The notes: generated by a model from the sequence alone, not told the origin. Positions 8,989-19,835 are shown, counted from the first letter of the stretch. The stretch: DNA of 64,000 nucleotides from Rhizobium etli CFN 42 (GCF_000092045.1 NC_007761.1:313001-377000), one strand, 5' to 3'. Program-made: numbers and translations.

Positions 8989-9570
8989 TCACCCCCGCCA
9001 GTCTTCGATGGGCGTCCAGTCGCATGTTAGGCCGAGATCCGCAAGGCCGAAAGCATAGAGATTGCCGCCGCCGGCCGGTTGGTCGCGGTCGCGGGCGATC
9101 GGCCGGCCCGCCAGATGGCATTTGAGCAGCGTGCCGACGCCACCATGGCCGACGAAGGCGATCGGTGCGGCCGTATCATGTGTGGCGAGAACGGCCGTTA
9201 CCGCCGCTACGATGCGGGCCTGCGCGTCGACGGCGCGCTCCCAGCCCCTGAAGCTTTCTTCCGGATGGGCAAAGAACCAGTTCGCCGCCTCTTCGAACTG
9301 CGGCGGCGGCAGGAAACCGGTGGCCGAACGGTCGTTCTCGTGCATGCCATGCACGATCTCGACGCTGATGCCGGAGGCGGCCGCCAGGATTTCGGCCGTT
9401 TCGATCGCCTTCGTCTCCTCGCTGGAGACGATGCGGGTCAGCCGTCTGGCCCAGTCGCTCTCGGCAGCTTTGCGCGCTCGCGCCGCGCCGACCTCGGAAA
9501 GCCCCCATTTCGGCACGGGAACATTCGCATCGATTCTGACTTGCGGATGGGTGACATAGAGCCCGAACAT
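8989..9570 (-). CDS. Histidine phosphatase family protein with altered active-site motif
   Basis: A 193-residue protein of the phosphoglycerate-mutase/histidine phosphatase fold. The C-terminal catalytic His block is clear ([17 protein letters not shown]), as are the [17 protein letters not shown] (Ser-Arg-type) helix and the [11 protein letters not shown] acid/base region. The N-terminal motif, normally RHG, reads [11 protein letters not shown]: the catalytic His is kept, but the Arg before it is Thr and the Gly after it is Pro. Activity may therefore be changed or lost. The start at 9570 lies one base after the pmtA stop, indicating translational coupling. Substrate unknown. Confidence 0.8.
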   Translation of the reverse strand: MFGLYVTHPQVRIDANVPVPKWGLSEVGAARARKAAESDWARRLTRIVSSEETKAIETAEILAAASGISVEIVHGMHENDRSATGFLPPPQFEEAANWFFAHPEESFRGWERAVDAQARIVAAVTAVLATHDTAAPIAFVGHGGVGTLLKCHLAGRPIARDRDQPAGGGNLYAFGLADLGLTCDWTPIEDWRG

Positions 9571-9571
9571 C

Positions 9572-10171
9572 TCAGCCGCGCCGGTAGATCCAGAGCTGCG
9601 CGGGCGGGATGTTGCGCACGACAAAATCGAAGTGCTGTATGTGATAACGGTCGGGATTGGCGGCAATCGGCGAAATCGCGCCGTAGGAAATCTGCACCAC
9701 CGGTCGGCCGACAGGCAGGCGGTCGAGCAGGCTTTCGAGCAGCGAGACGCGCATCGCCATTGGAAAATTCAACAGGGGAATGCAGGAGATGACGCAATCG
9801 AACGTCCGGTCGCTGTAGTCGCCGAGCGTGGTCTTGAGATCGAAGGCATCGCCGTTGATGAAGTGCACGCCGGGATAGGTTCGCAGCAGATGCTGGTGAA
9901 AATCCGTCGAATATTCGATTGCCACGAGATTTTCCGGTTTCACGCCCCGGCCGAGGATGGCCTTGGTGATGGCCCCCGTGCCCGGGCCGAGTTCCAGCAC
10001 CGGCAGCCCCGAATGCATATCGATGACGCTGGCCATGCGCTTGGCCGTAATCGAAGAGGTCGGCACGATAGAGCCCACCGTCTTCGGCCCCTGCATCATG
10101 CCCCGGAAGAAGCGGATTTCCTCATCAAATCTCTTCCCGAGGTGTTCCTTCACCTTGACCCGTAAGCGCAT
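9572..10171 (-). CDS. pmtA: Phospholipid N-methyltransferase (PmtA family)
   Basis: Predicted to methylate phosphatidylethanolamine with S-adenosylmethionine on the way to phosphatidylcholine, a major rhizobial membrane lipid needed for host interaction. The 199-residue soluble enzyme contains FFRGMMQGPKTVGSIVPTSS (residues 21-40), typical of rhizobial PmtA, and the SAM motif VLELGPGTGAITKAIL near residue 58, then LVAIEYSTDFHQHL and FINGDAFDL. The order pmtA - phosphatase - pyrF - DUF1330 agrees, from memory, with other Rhizobiaceae, where pmtA sits close to dnaN. It is first of a tight minus-strand run. Confidence 0.85.
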   Translation of the reverse strand: MRLRVKVKEHLGKRFDEEIRFFRGMMQGPKTVGSIVPTSSITAKRMASVIDMHSGLPVLELGPGTGAITKAILGRGVKPENLVAIEYSTDFHQHLLRTYPGVHFINGDAFDLKTTLGDYSDRTFDCVISCIPLLNFPMAMRVSLLESLLDRLPVGRPVVQISYGAISPIAANPDRYHIQHFDFVVRNIPPAQLWIYRRG

Positions 10172-10266
10172 TCTCCACCCATCCGCACGTTGATCGACTG
10201 TCTTAATATGCTGCTCGTCGTTCCCGGGACAAGGATTTTCGCAACGAGGACATCGGCATCAACAGC

Positions 10267-11172
10267 TCATGCAGCCTTTCGCTGGGAATGAGGCATGAGG
10301 TCGGCAAGTCTTTCGCTCAAATGGCCGGCGTCGACAGGGGCGCGAAGTTTCTTATCGGTGTTGTCGAAATAAAGATAGACGTCGCGACCCTTGGCTCTCG
10401 CCGGCAGCGGTGCAACTGCCCGCGTCGCATTCTCTGGTTCTCCGCCCTGTGCCCAGGCGCGGATGCGCTCGGCCCATAGATCGAGTGCTTGGTCTTCATA
10501 GCCGCTGACATAGAGCTGTTCGGATCCATGCAGGCGGCAATAGATGAAGTCGGCAGTGATATCCATCAGCAGCGGCCATTTCACCGTATCGGCGCAGACC
10601 AGCGCCGCCTTGTGCCGCCGGAGCATCTCGATGAACTCGGCTGAGCGGAAGCTGTCGTTGCGGATTTCGAACGCATGGCGGATCGGCTGGTGTCCGTCGC
10701 TTTTGAGCCAGGCCTGTTTGAGCCGCTCGTCATGCCGCTTGGCAAGCGTGATCGCCGCATCATGATCATGCGGCAGCAACGACAGGAAATTTTCGAAACG
10801 ATCCGGATCGAAGGACATGTTGGCTGGGAATTGCCAGAGGACCGGCCCGAGCTTGGGGCCGAGCCTGAGCAGGCCCGAGGCGAAGAAATTGGCAAGCGGC
10901 GCCTCGATCTCCTTCAGTCGCCGCACATGGGTGAGGAAGCGCGGTCCCTTGACCGCAAAAACGAAATCATCAGGCGTTTCGTCCCGCCAGCGGCCGAAGC
11001 TTTCGGGCTTCTGCAATCCGTAGAAGGTGCCGTTGATCTCGATCGAACGGAAGTGACGGGCGGCGTAGGAAAGCTCCTGCTTCTGCGGCAGGCCTTCCGG
11101 ATAGAATTGCCCGCGCCAGGGCGCATAGGTCCAGCCGGAAATGCCGATGCGCACCGCTCCCGTCTTTTTCAT
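10267..11172 (-). CDS. DUF72 domain protein
   Basis: A 301-residue TIM-barrel-like protein matching DUF72 (YecE family): RIGISGWTYAPWRGQFYPEG at residues 8-27, SIEINGTFYGLQKPESFGRW near residue 43, and the FVFAVKGPRFLTH and CADTVKWP strands. No biochemical role is established for the family. It lies between dnaN and pmtA on the same strand, 54 bases after dnaN. Confidence 0.88.
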   Translation of the reverse strand: MKKTGAVRIGISGWTYAPWRGQFYPEGLPQKQELSYAARHFRSIEINGTFYGLQKPESFGRWRDETPDDFVFAVKGPRFLTHVRRLKEIEAPLANFFASGLLRLGPKLGPVLWQFPANMSFDPDRFENFLSLLPHDHDAAITLAKRHDERLKQAWLKSDGHQPIRHAFEIRNDSFRSAEFIEMLRRHKAALVCADTVKWPLLMDITADFIYCRLHGSEQLYVSGYEDQALDLWAERIRAWAQGGEPENATRAVAPLPARAKGRDVYLYFDNTDKKLRAPVDAGHLSERLADLMPHSQRKAA

Positions 11173-11226
11173 CCTGGAACCTCCTGTCTGACAGGAGGAA
11201 AACCGAAAGCGGCTGCCTTCGTTCCG

Positions 11227-12345
11227 TCAGACGCGCATCGGCATTAACACGTAGAGCGCGTCGTCACCGGCGGTGTCGCGGATCAGCGTCGGCGAGCCGG
11301 CATCGGCCAGCAGGAAGATCGCTTCCTCGCCGGAAAGCTGCGCGGTGATGTCGAGCAGATATTTGGCGTTGAAGCCGATTTCCATCGAATCGGTGTCGTA
11401 GCCGACGGCGACTTCTTCCGTGGCGCTGCCGGAATCGGGGTTGTTGACGGTCAGCATCAGCTGCCCTTCGGAAAGCGCCAGCTTCACGGCGCGCCCGCGC
11501 TCGGAGGAGATCGTCGAGACACGGTCGACGGCCTGGGCGAAGGTCGTGCAATCGACACGCATTTCCTTGTCGTTGCCGGTGGGGATGACGCGCTGGTAAT
11601 CCGGGAATGTGCCGTCGATCAGTTTCGAGGTCAGCACGATCGAGCCGATCGTCATGCGGATCTTGGCGTCGGAAACCTCGACCGTGACGATCGCTTCCGG
11701 ATTGTCGACCAGCTTCTGCAGTTCCCCGACGGTCTTGCGCGGAATGATGATGCCGGGCATGCCCTCGGAGCCCGAGGGCGCATCGACATCGGCGCGGGCC
11801 AGCCGGTGGCCGTCGGTCGCGACCGCCCTGAGCTTCAGCTCACCATTGCTCTCGATCGTGTGGAAGAAGATGCCGTTGAGATAATAGCGCGTCTCTTCCG
11901 TCGAGATCGCGAACTGGGTGCGGTCGATCAGCATCTTCAGATCGGTCGCCTTCAGCTTGAAGGAATGGGTGAAGGTGCCGGCGGTCAGATCCGGGAAATC
12001 GGATTCCGGCAGGCACTGCAGCGAGAATTTCGAGCGGCCGGACTGCACGGTCATCGAGCCGCCTTCGGTGCTGGTCGCCAGCAGCACTTCCGCGCCATCG
12101 GAAAGCTTGCGGACGATATCGTAGAGAAGATGGGCCGGAACGGTGGTGGCGCCTGCTTGTTCGACGTTTGCCGGCGTCGCCTCGGTGATCTCGAGGTCGA
12201 GGTCGGTCGCCTTCATGTCGAGGTTCTGGCCATCGGCCTTGAGCAGTACGTTGGACAGGATCGGGATCGTGTTGCGACGTTCGACCACACGGTGGACGTG
12301 GTTCAGCGATTTCAGAAGGTTTGACCGCTCAATAGTAATACGCAT
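11227..12345 (-). CDS. dnaN: DNA polymerase III beta subunit (sliding clamp)
   Basis: Forms the dimeric ring that tethers DNA polymerase III to DNA. The 372-residue length and the three-domain pattern are those of DnaN: the start MRITIERSNLLKSLNHVHRV, TYYLNG-type RYYLNGIFFH near residue 155, and the C-terminal end YVLMPMRV that forms part of the binding pocket for clamp-binding peptides. In this organism dnaN is about 45 kb from dnaA, as usual for Rhizobiales. The divergent rsmI gene is 257 bases away. Confidence 0.98.
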   Translation of the reverse strand: MRITIERSNLLKSLNHVHRVVERRNTIPILSNVLLKADGQNLDMKATDLDLEITEATPANVEQAGATTVPAHLLYDIVRKLSDGAEVLLATSTEGGSMTVQSGRSKFSLQCLPESDFPDLTAGTFTHSFKLKATDLKMLIDRTQFAISTEETRYYLNGIFFHTIESNGELKLRAVATDGHRLARADVDAPSGSEGMPGIIIPRKTVGELQKLVDNPEAIVTVEVSDAKIRMTIGSIVLTSKLIDGTFPDYQRVIPTGNDKEMRVDCTTFAQAVDRVSTISSERGRAVKLALSEGQLMLTVNNPDSGSATEEVAVGYDTDSMEIGFNAKYLLDITAQLSGEEAIFLLADAGSPTLIRDTAGDDALYVLMPMRV

Positions 12346-12602
12346 GGGATGCTACCGCTTTCGACCGTGACTGCCCGGGCGCATCGAAGGCCCGAAGAAT
12401 ACTTTCCCGATTTAGGTCGGGGGAGTGGACGGGCAAAATGGCAGACTTCAGCATTGGATGGCAAGAGGCATGGACGGCTGAGCCCCCGCATTTCAGGTTT
12501 TCCGGAGCAATCCTCACAGAAATCCCAGCCCTTGCCGAAGCGCGGCCGCTCGCCCATAAAGGCCCGATGAGGGGAAGGGCCGTCGAGACGAAGGCAAATG
12601 GC

Positions 12603-13520
12603 ATGAACGAGCAAACCACCGCGGAGGACGCCACGAAGCGAAGCTTCCGCTTGCACAACATGGCGGTGCCGGCGCGGCCGCTGGAGCCGGCGCTCTATCT
12701 CGTCGCGACCCCGATCGGCAATCTCGGTGACATCACGCTGCGCGCATTGGAAACGCTGGCCGGCGCCGACGTGCTCGCATGCGAGGATACGCGCGTCACC
12801 CGCGTTTTGCTCGACCGCTACGGCATTCAGAATCGCCCCTTCGCTTACCACGAGCACAATGCCGACGAAGCCGGCCCGCGGCTCATCCAAGCGCTCGAGG
12901 CCGGCCGCTCGGTGGCCCTGGTGTCGGATGCCGGCACGCCGCTTGTCTCCGACCCCGGTTATCGGCTGGCCCGGCAGGCAATTGCCGCCGGTTATCGCGT
13001 CATTCCCATTCCAGGCGCCTCGGCGCCACTCGCCGCCCTTGTTGGTTCCGGCCTGCCGAACGACGCCTTCCTCTTCGCCGGCTTTCTGCCGTCCAAGGAC
13101 AAGGCCCGCCGCGATCGTCTCGGTGAATTTGCCGCCGCACCGGCGACGCTGATCTTTTTTGAATCGCCCCACCGCATCGGTGCGACGCTTCTTGCCGCCG
13201 CCGATGTGCTCGGCCCGGCCCGGCCGGCTTGCGTCTGCCGCGAATTGACCAAGACCTATGAAGAATTCCGCCGCGGCACGCTGGCAGAGCTGGCCGCCCA
13301 TTATCAGCAGGTGGAAAACGTCAGGGGCGAGATCGTCCTCGTCGTCGGTCCGCCGCAGCCGGCCGAAACGTCTGAGGCCGATATCGAAGCCGTGCTTGCC
13401 GACCTGTCGATGTCGATGCCGACGGCAAAAGCTGCGACCGAGGCCGCCCGTCTCACCGGCCTGCCGCGCAAGGCGCTCTACCAGCGCCTTCTGGAGATGA
13501 AGAGCGGCAATGGGCAATAA
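12603..13520 (+). CDS. rsmI: 16S rRNA (cytidine(1402)-2'-O)-methyltransferase
   Basis: Methylates the ribose of C1402 of 16S rRNA with SAM. The 305-residue product has the tetrapyrrole-methylase fold: ALYLVATPIGNLGDITLRAL near residue 30, VLACEDTRVTRVLLDRYGI, ALVSDAGTPLVSDPGY near residue 105, and VIPIPGASAPLAAL. The ATG at 12603 is chosen because the 165 bases before it, although open, encode a peptide unlike the family. It overlaps yraN by 11 bases and is divergent from dnaN. Confidence 0.94.
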   Translation: MNEQTTAEDATKRSFRLHNMAVPARPLEPALYLVATPIGNLGDITLRALETLAGADVLACEDTRVTRVLLDRYGIQNRPFAYHEHNADEAGPRLIQALEAGRSVALVSDAGTPLVSDPGYRLARQAIAAGYRVIPIPGASAPLAALVGSGLPNDAFLFAGFLPSKDKARRDRLGEFAAAPATLIFFESPHRIGATLLAAADVLGPARPACVCRELTKTYEEFRRGTLAELAAHYQQVENVRGEIVLVVGPPQPAETSEADIEAVLADLSMSMPTAKAATEAARLTGLPRKALYQRLLEMKSGNGQ

Positions 13521-13878
13521 AGACCTTACTGTCATCAAGAGGAAGGCGCTGCGCCGCGGCCGCATGTCGGAGTATGTCGCCGCCGCCTTCCTGATGCTGA
13601 AGGGGTACCGTATCCTGGCGCTGCGCCACCGGACCAGGCTCGGCGAGATCGATATCGTCGCCCGCAAGGGCGATCTTACAATCTTCGTCGAGGTCAAGGC
13701 CCGCCATGGCGAGGCTGCGGCGATCGACGCCGTCTCCGTCGCCGCTCAGAAGCGGATCCGGGCGGCAAGCGATCTCTGGCTCGCCCGTCAGGCGGATCAG
13801 GCCCGCCTTTCCCAGCGCTACGACATCATCGCCGTCATGCCCGGCCGCTTGCCGCGGCACTTTCCCGACGCCTTCTGA
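13510..13878 (+). CDS. yraN: YraN/UPF0102 family nuclease-like protein
   Basis: A 122-residue protein of the UPF0102 family, which has a restriction-endonuclease-like fold. Visible features are AAAFLMLKGYRILALRHRTRLGEIDIVARKGDL (spanning residues 21-53), then FVEVKARHG; the GEIDIVA...FVEVKAR pattern gives the D-(x)n-ExK triad typical of the fold. The function is not settled. It overlaps the end of rsmI, an arrangement common in proteobacteria, so the two are translationally coupled. Confidence 0.9.
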   Translation: MGNKDLTVIKRKALRRGRMSEYVAAAFLMLKGYRILALRHRTRLGEIDIVARKGDLTIFVEVKARHGEAAAIDAVSVAAQKRIRAASDLWLARQADQARLSQRYDIIAVMPGRLPRHFPDAF

Positions 13879-13997
13879 GCGCTTTCGGCCCGGTCGGGTT
13901 TCCGGATTGTTAAAACTTTAGTCCCGGTTTGAACGAGCTCGTTACCTCTCTCTGCTACCCACCATCGCGGTAGGGATTAAGAATTGGGGGTTGTTGC

Positions 13998-14501
13998 GTG
14001 GTCTGGAAGATGATGTTTGCAAGCGCGGTCGCCATGGCCGCGCGCTCGGTGCCTTATGTCGCGCTGAAGCCGGCCGCGAAATCCTTCGTCGCGCATGCGA
14101 GCGACCGCCTGCCGCTGAAATCGACGCCGATCAATCCCGACTGGATCATCAGCGGCAATCCTGAAGCCCGCACCGCCGAACATTCGCGCGGCCAGGACGA
14201 GGCGTCGCTGACGGCGATCTGGGACTGCACGGCGGGCGAGTTCCGCTGGCACTTCGGCTGGGACGAGACCGTGATGATCCTCGAAGGCGAGGTCCACATC
14301 ACCGCCGAGGATGGCACGGAACGGACTCTGTGCCCCGGCGACGTCGCCTTTTTCGCAGGTGGAACCTGGGCGAGCTGGCGGGTCGACACTTACGTCCGCA
14401 AGGTCGCCTTCCTGCGCAAGCCCTTCCCGAAGCCTTTGGCAATCGCCTACCGGCTGCGCAACATGCTGCGCAACGGCGGCAGCCAGGGCATCGCCGCCTG
14501 A
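13998..14501 (+). CDS. Cupin domain protein
   Basis: A 167-residue protein with a single cupin barrel of the Cupin_3 (DUF861) type: WDCTAGEFRWHFGWDETVMILEGEV and LCPGDVAFFAGGTWASWRV are spread over residues 75-130. A hydrophobic stretch at residues 6-22 may be a membrane anchor or part of the fold. The start is a GTG at 13998; an ATG at 14010 is an alternative. It lies between yraN and gshB, all on the plus strand. The ligand and function are unknown. Confidence 0.8.
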   Translation: MVWKMMFASAVAMAARSVPYVALKPAAKSFVAHASDRLPLKSTPINPDWIISGNPEARTAEHSRGQDEASLTAIWDCTAGEFRWHFGWDETVMILEGEVHITAEDGTERTLCPGDVAFFAGGTWASWRVDTYVRKVAFLRKPFPKPLAIAYRLRNMLRNGGSQGIAA

Positions 14502-14588
14502 AAATTGCGACCGCCGCAAGCCTTCGATGACCGTTGCGTTTGAAACCGGGCCGACCTACATCTGTCCCGCATTCAGCGAGGGACGGAA

Positions 14589-15536
14589 ATGGCCAAGATC
14601 ACCAATGTAGCGGTCCAGATGGATCATGTCGCCGGCATCAATATCGCAGGCGATTCCACCTTCGCCATGAGCCTGGAAGCGCAGGCGCGCGGCTACAGGC
14701 TCTTCCATTACACCCCCGAACGCCTGAGCTTCCGCGATGGCAAGCTCTTTGCCAGCGTCGAGCCGATGGTGCTGCGCGACGTCAAGGGTGATCACTTCGA
14801 GCTTGGCGCGCCCGAGCGCGTCGATCTTTCGACCATGGACGTGGTGCTGCTGCGCCAGGATCCGCCCTTCGACATGGCCTATATCACCTCGACGCATCTG
14901 CTCGAACGCATCCACCCGAAGACGCTCGTCGTCAACGATCCGGCCTGGGTGCGCAATTCGCCCGAGAAGATTTTCGTCACCGAATTTTCCGACCTGATGC
15001 CGAAGACGCTGATCACCAAGGATCCGGCCGAGATCCGCCGCTTCCGCGACGAGATGGGCGATATCATCCTGAAGCCGCTGTACGGCAATGGCGGCGCCGG
15101 CGTCTTCCATTCGACCCGCGACGACCGCAATCTCTCTTCGCTCTTAGAAATGTTCGGCCAGCTTTTCCGCGAGCCCTTCATCGCCCAGCAATATCTGCCC
15201 GACGTGCGCAAGGGCGACAAGCGCATCATCCTCGTCGACGGCGAGTTTGCCGGCGCCATCAATCGCGTGCCGGCCGAGCATGACAGCCGCTCCAACATGC
15301 ATGTCGGCGGCCGCGCCGAGGCGACCGAACTGACGGCGCGCGAAAAGGAAATCTGCGAGCGCATCGGCCCGGCGCTGAGGGAGCGCGGCTTCCTGCTCGT
15401 CGGCATCGATGTGATCGGCGATTACATGACGGAGATCAACGTCACCTCGCCGACCGGCATCCGCGAGGTGAAAAAGTTCGGCGGCGCCGATATCGCCGCT
15501 CTGCTCTGGGATGCGATCGAGCGCAAGCGCAGCTGA
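14589..15536 (+). CDS. gshB: Glutathione synthetase
   Basis: Joins gamma-glutamylcysteine and glycine with ATP to make glutathione. The 315-residue protein is of the bacterial ATP-grasp type: [18 protein letters not shown] near residue 88, [30 protein letters not shown] near residue 157 (ATP-binding Lys and Gly-rich loop), and [21 protein letters not shown] near the end with the metal-binding Glu/Asn. It has a clear GGGACGGAA ribosome binding site. Confidence 0.96.
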   Translation: MAKITNVAVQMDHVAGINIAGDSTFAMSLEAQARGYRLFHYTPERLSFRDGKLFASVEPMVLRDVKGDHFELGAPERVDLSTMDVVLLRQDPPFDMAYITSTHLLERIHPKTLVVNDPAWVRNSPEKIFVTEFSDLMPKTLITKDPAEIRRFRDEMGDIILKPLYGNGGAGVFHSTRDDRNLSSLLEMFGQLFREPFIAQQYLPDVRKGDKRIILVDGEFAGAINRVPAEHDSRSNMHVGGRAEATELTAREKEICERIGPALRERGFLLVGIDVIGDYMTEINVTSPTGIREVKKFGGADIAALLWDAIERKRS

Positions 15537-15709
15537 GCCTGCGGCTCCAGCCCCATGCCCGATGTGACCGGGTACAACCCCGGTCACCACTCATATCTGA
15601 AAACGTTCCTTGATCGTTCTTGTTTTATTCCTGCTTCCGTGCCAGATTGCAACCGCTGGCCCTGAAGGGTTGCGGGCGGTATAAGAGTTTGCGGGCAGGG
15701 GATGGGCAT

Positions 15710-17242
15710 ATGGTCGCGCGTGTCGGTACGGTGGCATTCCAGGGCATAGAAGGCGTGCCGGTCGAGGTCCAGGTCATGATCGCGCCCGGCAAGATCGGCA
15801 TGCAGATCGTCGGCCTGCCCGACAAGGCGGTGGCCGAAAGCCGCGAGCGGGTGCAGGCGGCCCTTCACGCCTCCGGCCTGGCGCTGCCGGCAAAGCGCGT
15901 GACCGTCAATCTGGCGCCGGCCGACCTCCCGAAAGAAGGCTCGCATTTCGATCTGCCGATCGCACTGGCCTTGATGGCCGCACTCGGCGCCATTCCCGCC
16001 GATGCGCTGTCGGATTATGTCGTCGTCGGCGAACTCAATCTCGACGGCACGATCGCCGCCATCGCAGGCGCGCTGCCGGCCGCCATCGGCGCCAATGCGC
16101 TCGGCAAGGGGCTGATCTGCCCGGCCGAAAGCGGCGCCGAGGCCGCTTGGGCCGGCGCCGAGGTCAATATCCTCGCCCCGCGCAGCCTGATCGCCCTTGC
16201 CAATCATTTCCGCGGCACCCAGGTCCTGTCGCGGCCGGAGGCGTCGATCCGCGCCAATGCCGCCAACCTGCCGGATCTTGCCGAGATCAAGGGTCAGGAA
16301 AGCGCCAAGCGCGCGCTCGAGGTGGCGGCCGCCGGCGGCCACAATCTGCTGATGGTCGGCCCTCCCGGCTCCGGCAAGTCGATGCTGGCGGCAAGGCTGC
16401 CGTCGATCCTGCCGCCGCTTTCGGCGGCCGAATTGCTGGAAGTGTCGATGGTCCATTCGATCGCCGGTGAGCTCTCCGGCGGCAAACTTTCCGACCGCCG
16501 CCCCTTCCGCACCCCGCATCATTCCGCCACCATGGCGGCGCTTGTCGGCGGCGGCATACGCGCCCGGCCGGGCGAAGCCTCGCTTGCCCATCACGGCGTG
16601 CTCTTCCTCGACGAATTTCCCGAGTTCACGCCGCAGGCGCTCGATGCGCTGCGCCAGCCGCTCGAAGGCGGCGAATGCGTCATTGCCCGCGCCAATCACC
16701 GTGTCTCCTATCCGGCGAAATTCCAGCTGATCGCGGCGATGAATCCCTGCCGCTGCGGCATGGCCGGTGAGCCCGGCCATAGCTGCGCCCGCGGCCCGCG
16801 CTGCATGAGCGATTACCAGGCCCGCATCTCCGGCCCGCTGATGGACCGCATCGATATCCGCATCGACGTGCCCGCCGTCTCCGCCGCCGATCTCATCCGG
16901 CCGATGGCGGCCGAGGCCAGCGCCGACGTCGCCCGCCGCGTCGCTCGCGCCCGCGAACTCCAGCAAGAGCGCTTCGAGGCCGCTGGCGCCAAAGGCATCG
17001 GCACCAATGCCCGCTGCTCCACCGCCATGATCGAAAAACTCGCCGAACCCGACGCCGCTGGCCTGCAGCTCCTGCGCGACGCCGCCGAAAAAATGAAATT
17101 CTCCGCCCGCGGCTATCACCGCGTCCTCAAGGTCGCCCGCACCCTCGCCGATCTCGACGGCAAACCGACGGTCGGACGCTTGCATCTGGCTGAAGCGATC
17201 TCCTACCGCATTGCCGGAGAGAGGCTGACGGCGGCGGCGTAA
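15710..17242 (+). CDS. YifB/ComM family Mg-chelatase-like AAA+ ATPase
   Basis: The 510-residue product has an N-terminal Lon-S5-like domain (about residues 20-120), a central Mg-chelatase AAA+ module with Walker A GPPGSGKSMLA near residue 218 and Walker B VLFLDEFPEF near residue 300, and a C-terminal ChlI-like domain with a Cys-rich insert (AMNPCRCGMAGEPGHSC). ComM members are reported to be helicases that promote branch migration during natural transformation; many bacteria carry the gene with no known competence. The start at 15710 matches the family start MVARVGTVAF and excludes 30 upstream codons. It is separate from gshB by 173 bases. Confidence 0.9.
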   Translation: MVARVGTVAFQGIEGVPVEVQVMIAPGKIGMQIVGLPDKAVAESRERVQAALHASGLALPAKRVTVNLAPADLPKEGSHFDLPIALALMAALGAIPADALSDYVVVGELNLDGTIAAIAGALPAAIGANALGKGLICPAESGAEAAWAGAEVNILAPRSLIALANHFRGTQVLSRPEASIRANAANLPDLAEIKGQESAKRALEVAAAGGHNLLMVGPPGSGKSMLAARLPSILPPLSAAELLEVSMVHSIAGELSGGKLSDRRPFRTPHHSATMAALVGGGIRARPGEASLAHHGVLFLDEFPEFTPQALDALRQPLEGGECVIARANHRVSYPAKFQLIAAMNPCRCGMAGEPGHSCARGPRCMSDYQARISGPLMDRIDIRIDVPAVSAADLIRPMAAEASADVARRVARARELQQERFEAAGAKGIGTNARCSTAMIEKLAEPDAAGLQLLRDAAEKMKFSARGYHRVLKVARTLADLDGKPTVGRLHLAEAISYRIAGERLTAAA

Positions 17243-17496
17243 TAAGAAGGGCGGGTGCGTGCAGATATTTTGAAGTATTCGTCGCCACGCCGTCCAGCGA
17301 TCTGCCGATGGCGCCCACTGGTGGCTGTCCTCAGCAATTCTTGCTGCCTCGGACGATTAGATATTCCTCTGTGTTGCTTATCCGTTAGCGGTAAGAGCCT
17401 CTCCTCACTTGGTCGCTCTTTACAATATTAGCTTTGGCTGAAAAAAATTTCGAGAAGGATGTCGGTCCGTTCGACATAGTCGATCGGAGGCGACGG

Positions 17497-18107
17497 ATGA
17501 GAAGCCTCCTACCGGGAATGCCCATGAGTAATGAATATTCGGGCTCAAATGCCAACCCCCTGGAAGTTTTAGACTTGGCGAATGCCTACTTTCTCGCTTC
17601 CAAATGCTTGTTCAGCGAGGGTCAGAAGCAAGTTGCATTATCCATGGCGCCGGCTCGGATGTGCGCCATTCATGCTATTGAGCTCTACTTGAATGCCTTT
17701 CTGCGCCATGAGGGCGTTGCTCCAGAGGAAATACGCAAGCGGATGCACAACCTCGTTGATTCAAGGTTCGTTGCTAAACTTCAGCTGCGAAAGAAGACCG
17801 CACTGCATCTACAGGCAATGACAGCAAAGCGTGAGTACTTCATCTCGCGCTACGCTCCGGAGCAGGCGAGAGAGCACAGCGAGCTCACTCGCTTGGCTGC
17901 GACGCTGCTCGAAGTCATGGAGAAGGTTGGCAAGCATTTGCATTCAACGAGTTCAGGCGGGACATCGACCATCATTATTACGGACTGCCACAGAAATGTC
18001 GTCCCACTTCGATTGGGATGCAGGTGCGGCGAAAAAGAAGGGGCGCCGAAGCGCCCCGATATTGTGCGAGATAAATTGCCGGTGGAAAGGCCCGCCCACA
18101 GCCCGCT

Positions 18108-18111
<4 letters not shown>
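17497..18111 (+). CDS. HEPN-like domain protein
   Basis: A 204-residue protein that I place tentatively in the HEPN superfamily. The helix [21 protein letters not shown] followed about ten residues later by [10 protein letters not shown] recalls the nucleotide-binding helical fold with its H-(N/D)-L after the second helix. An excellent GGAGG six bases before the ATG at 17497 decides the start over a TTG at 17434. Codon use and base composition are less GC-rich than the neighbours, suggesting transfer. No nucleotidyltransferase partner is present. The last about 25 codons run through the cysK terminator and overlap the cysK stop, so the original C-terminus may be altered. Confidence 0.55.
18032..18057 (-). 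terminator. cysK transcription terminator
   Basis: On the minus strand GGGGCGC-TTCG-GCGCCCC forms a seven-base stem with a TTCG tetraloop and is followed by TTCTTTTT. It lies about 50 bases beyond the cysK stop, inside the 3' end of the convergent HEPN-like ORF. Confidence 0.8.
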
Positions 18112-19070
<959 letters not shown>

Positions 19071-19217
19071 GGTGTGCTCTCCCTTTGAAATTCCGTTTCC
19101 TGAAATCGAGGAGGAGAATAGGGTCAAAGGCCGCAGGAGGCCAGAGCGCGTTCGCTTCCGGCGCGCGGATGAGAGAGAAAATAAGCTTTGAAAACCGTTT
19201 CCTTACGGATGTTTATT

Positions 19218-19835
19218 TCAGGCCGCCCGTGTGGCGATGAAGGCAGCCGTGCCGGCCAGAATGCCGGCCGCAACCCGGTTCAGCGCCTGCAGGGCGCGCG
19301 GCTTTTTTAGCATCATGCGGGCCCGCGAGGCCAGCAGCATATAGGGCACGAGCACGGCAATCAGCACGACGAAGGTGACGGCGAGCAGCAGCGCATAGTC
19401 GCGCAAACCGATATTGCCGATATCGATGAGCGTCGGCGCCAGCGCGACATAAAACAGCATCGTCTTCGGATTGCCGAGCGTCACCAGCAGGCCGGAAAGG
19501 AAGGACAGGCCGATATTGCTGGATTTCTTCGCCGCGATATCATGCGGCAGCAGTCCCGCCGTCCAGAGTTTCCAGGCGATATAGGCGAGATAGAGGGCGC
19601 CGGCGATCTTGATGGCGAGGAAGACCTCGGTGAAGGTCTGCGCCACGAAGGCAAGGCCGAGAATGACTGCGGTGAGATAGGTCATGTCGCCGAGCACCAG
19701 GCCGAGACCCATGAAGAAGGTCTCGCGGAAATTCGAGCCGAGCGCGCGGGCGACAATCGCCGTGATCCCGGGTCCGGGGATGGCGGCGGCGATGAACAGT
19801 GCTCCGGCATAGGCAAGCAAGGCGGCAAGGCTCAT
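19218..19835 (-). CDS. LysE family amino-acid/threonine exporter
   Basis: A 205-residue inner-membrane protein with about six hydrophobic segments. It begins with the LysE/RhtB pattern AAIPGPGITAIVARALG (residues 16-32), and contains FLSGLLVTLGNPKTMLFYVA near residue 115, where the GNPK motif is highly typical. It probably exports an amino acid or derivative by proton antiport. The downstream start (19835) is preferred; 13 additional upstream codons are open but unlike the family. It is 117 bases upstream-adjacent to the EamA gene on the same strand. Confidence 0.9.
   Translation of the reverse strand: MSLAALLAYAGALFIAAAIPGPGITAIVARALGSNFRETFFMGLGLVLGDMTYLTAVILGLAFVAQTFTEVFLAIKIAGALYLAYIAWKLWTAGLLPHDIAAKKSSNIGLSFLSGLLVTLGNPKTMLFYVALAPTLIDIGNIGLRDYALLLAVTFVVLIAVLVPYMLLASRARMMLKKPRALQALNRVAAGILAGTAAFIATRAA

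Noticed and set aside
12312..13697. A 461-codon minus-strand ORF opposite rsmI-yraN
   Set aside because: It runs antisense through two recognised plus-strand genes and into dnaN; the product has no domain and is Arg/Gly-rich as expected of a shadow frame.
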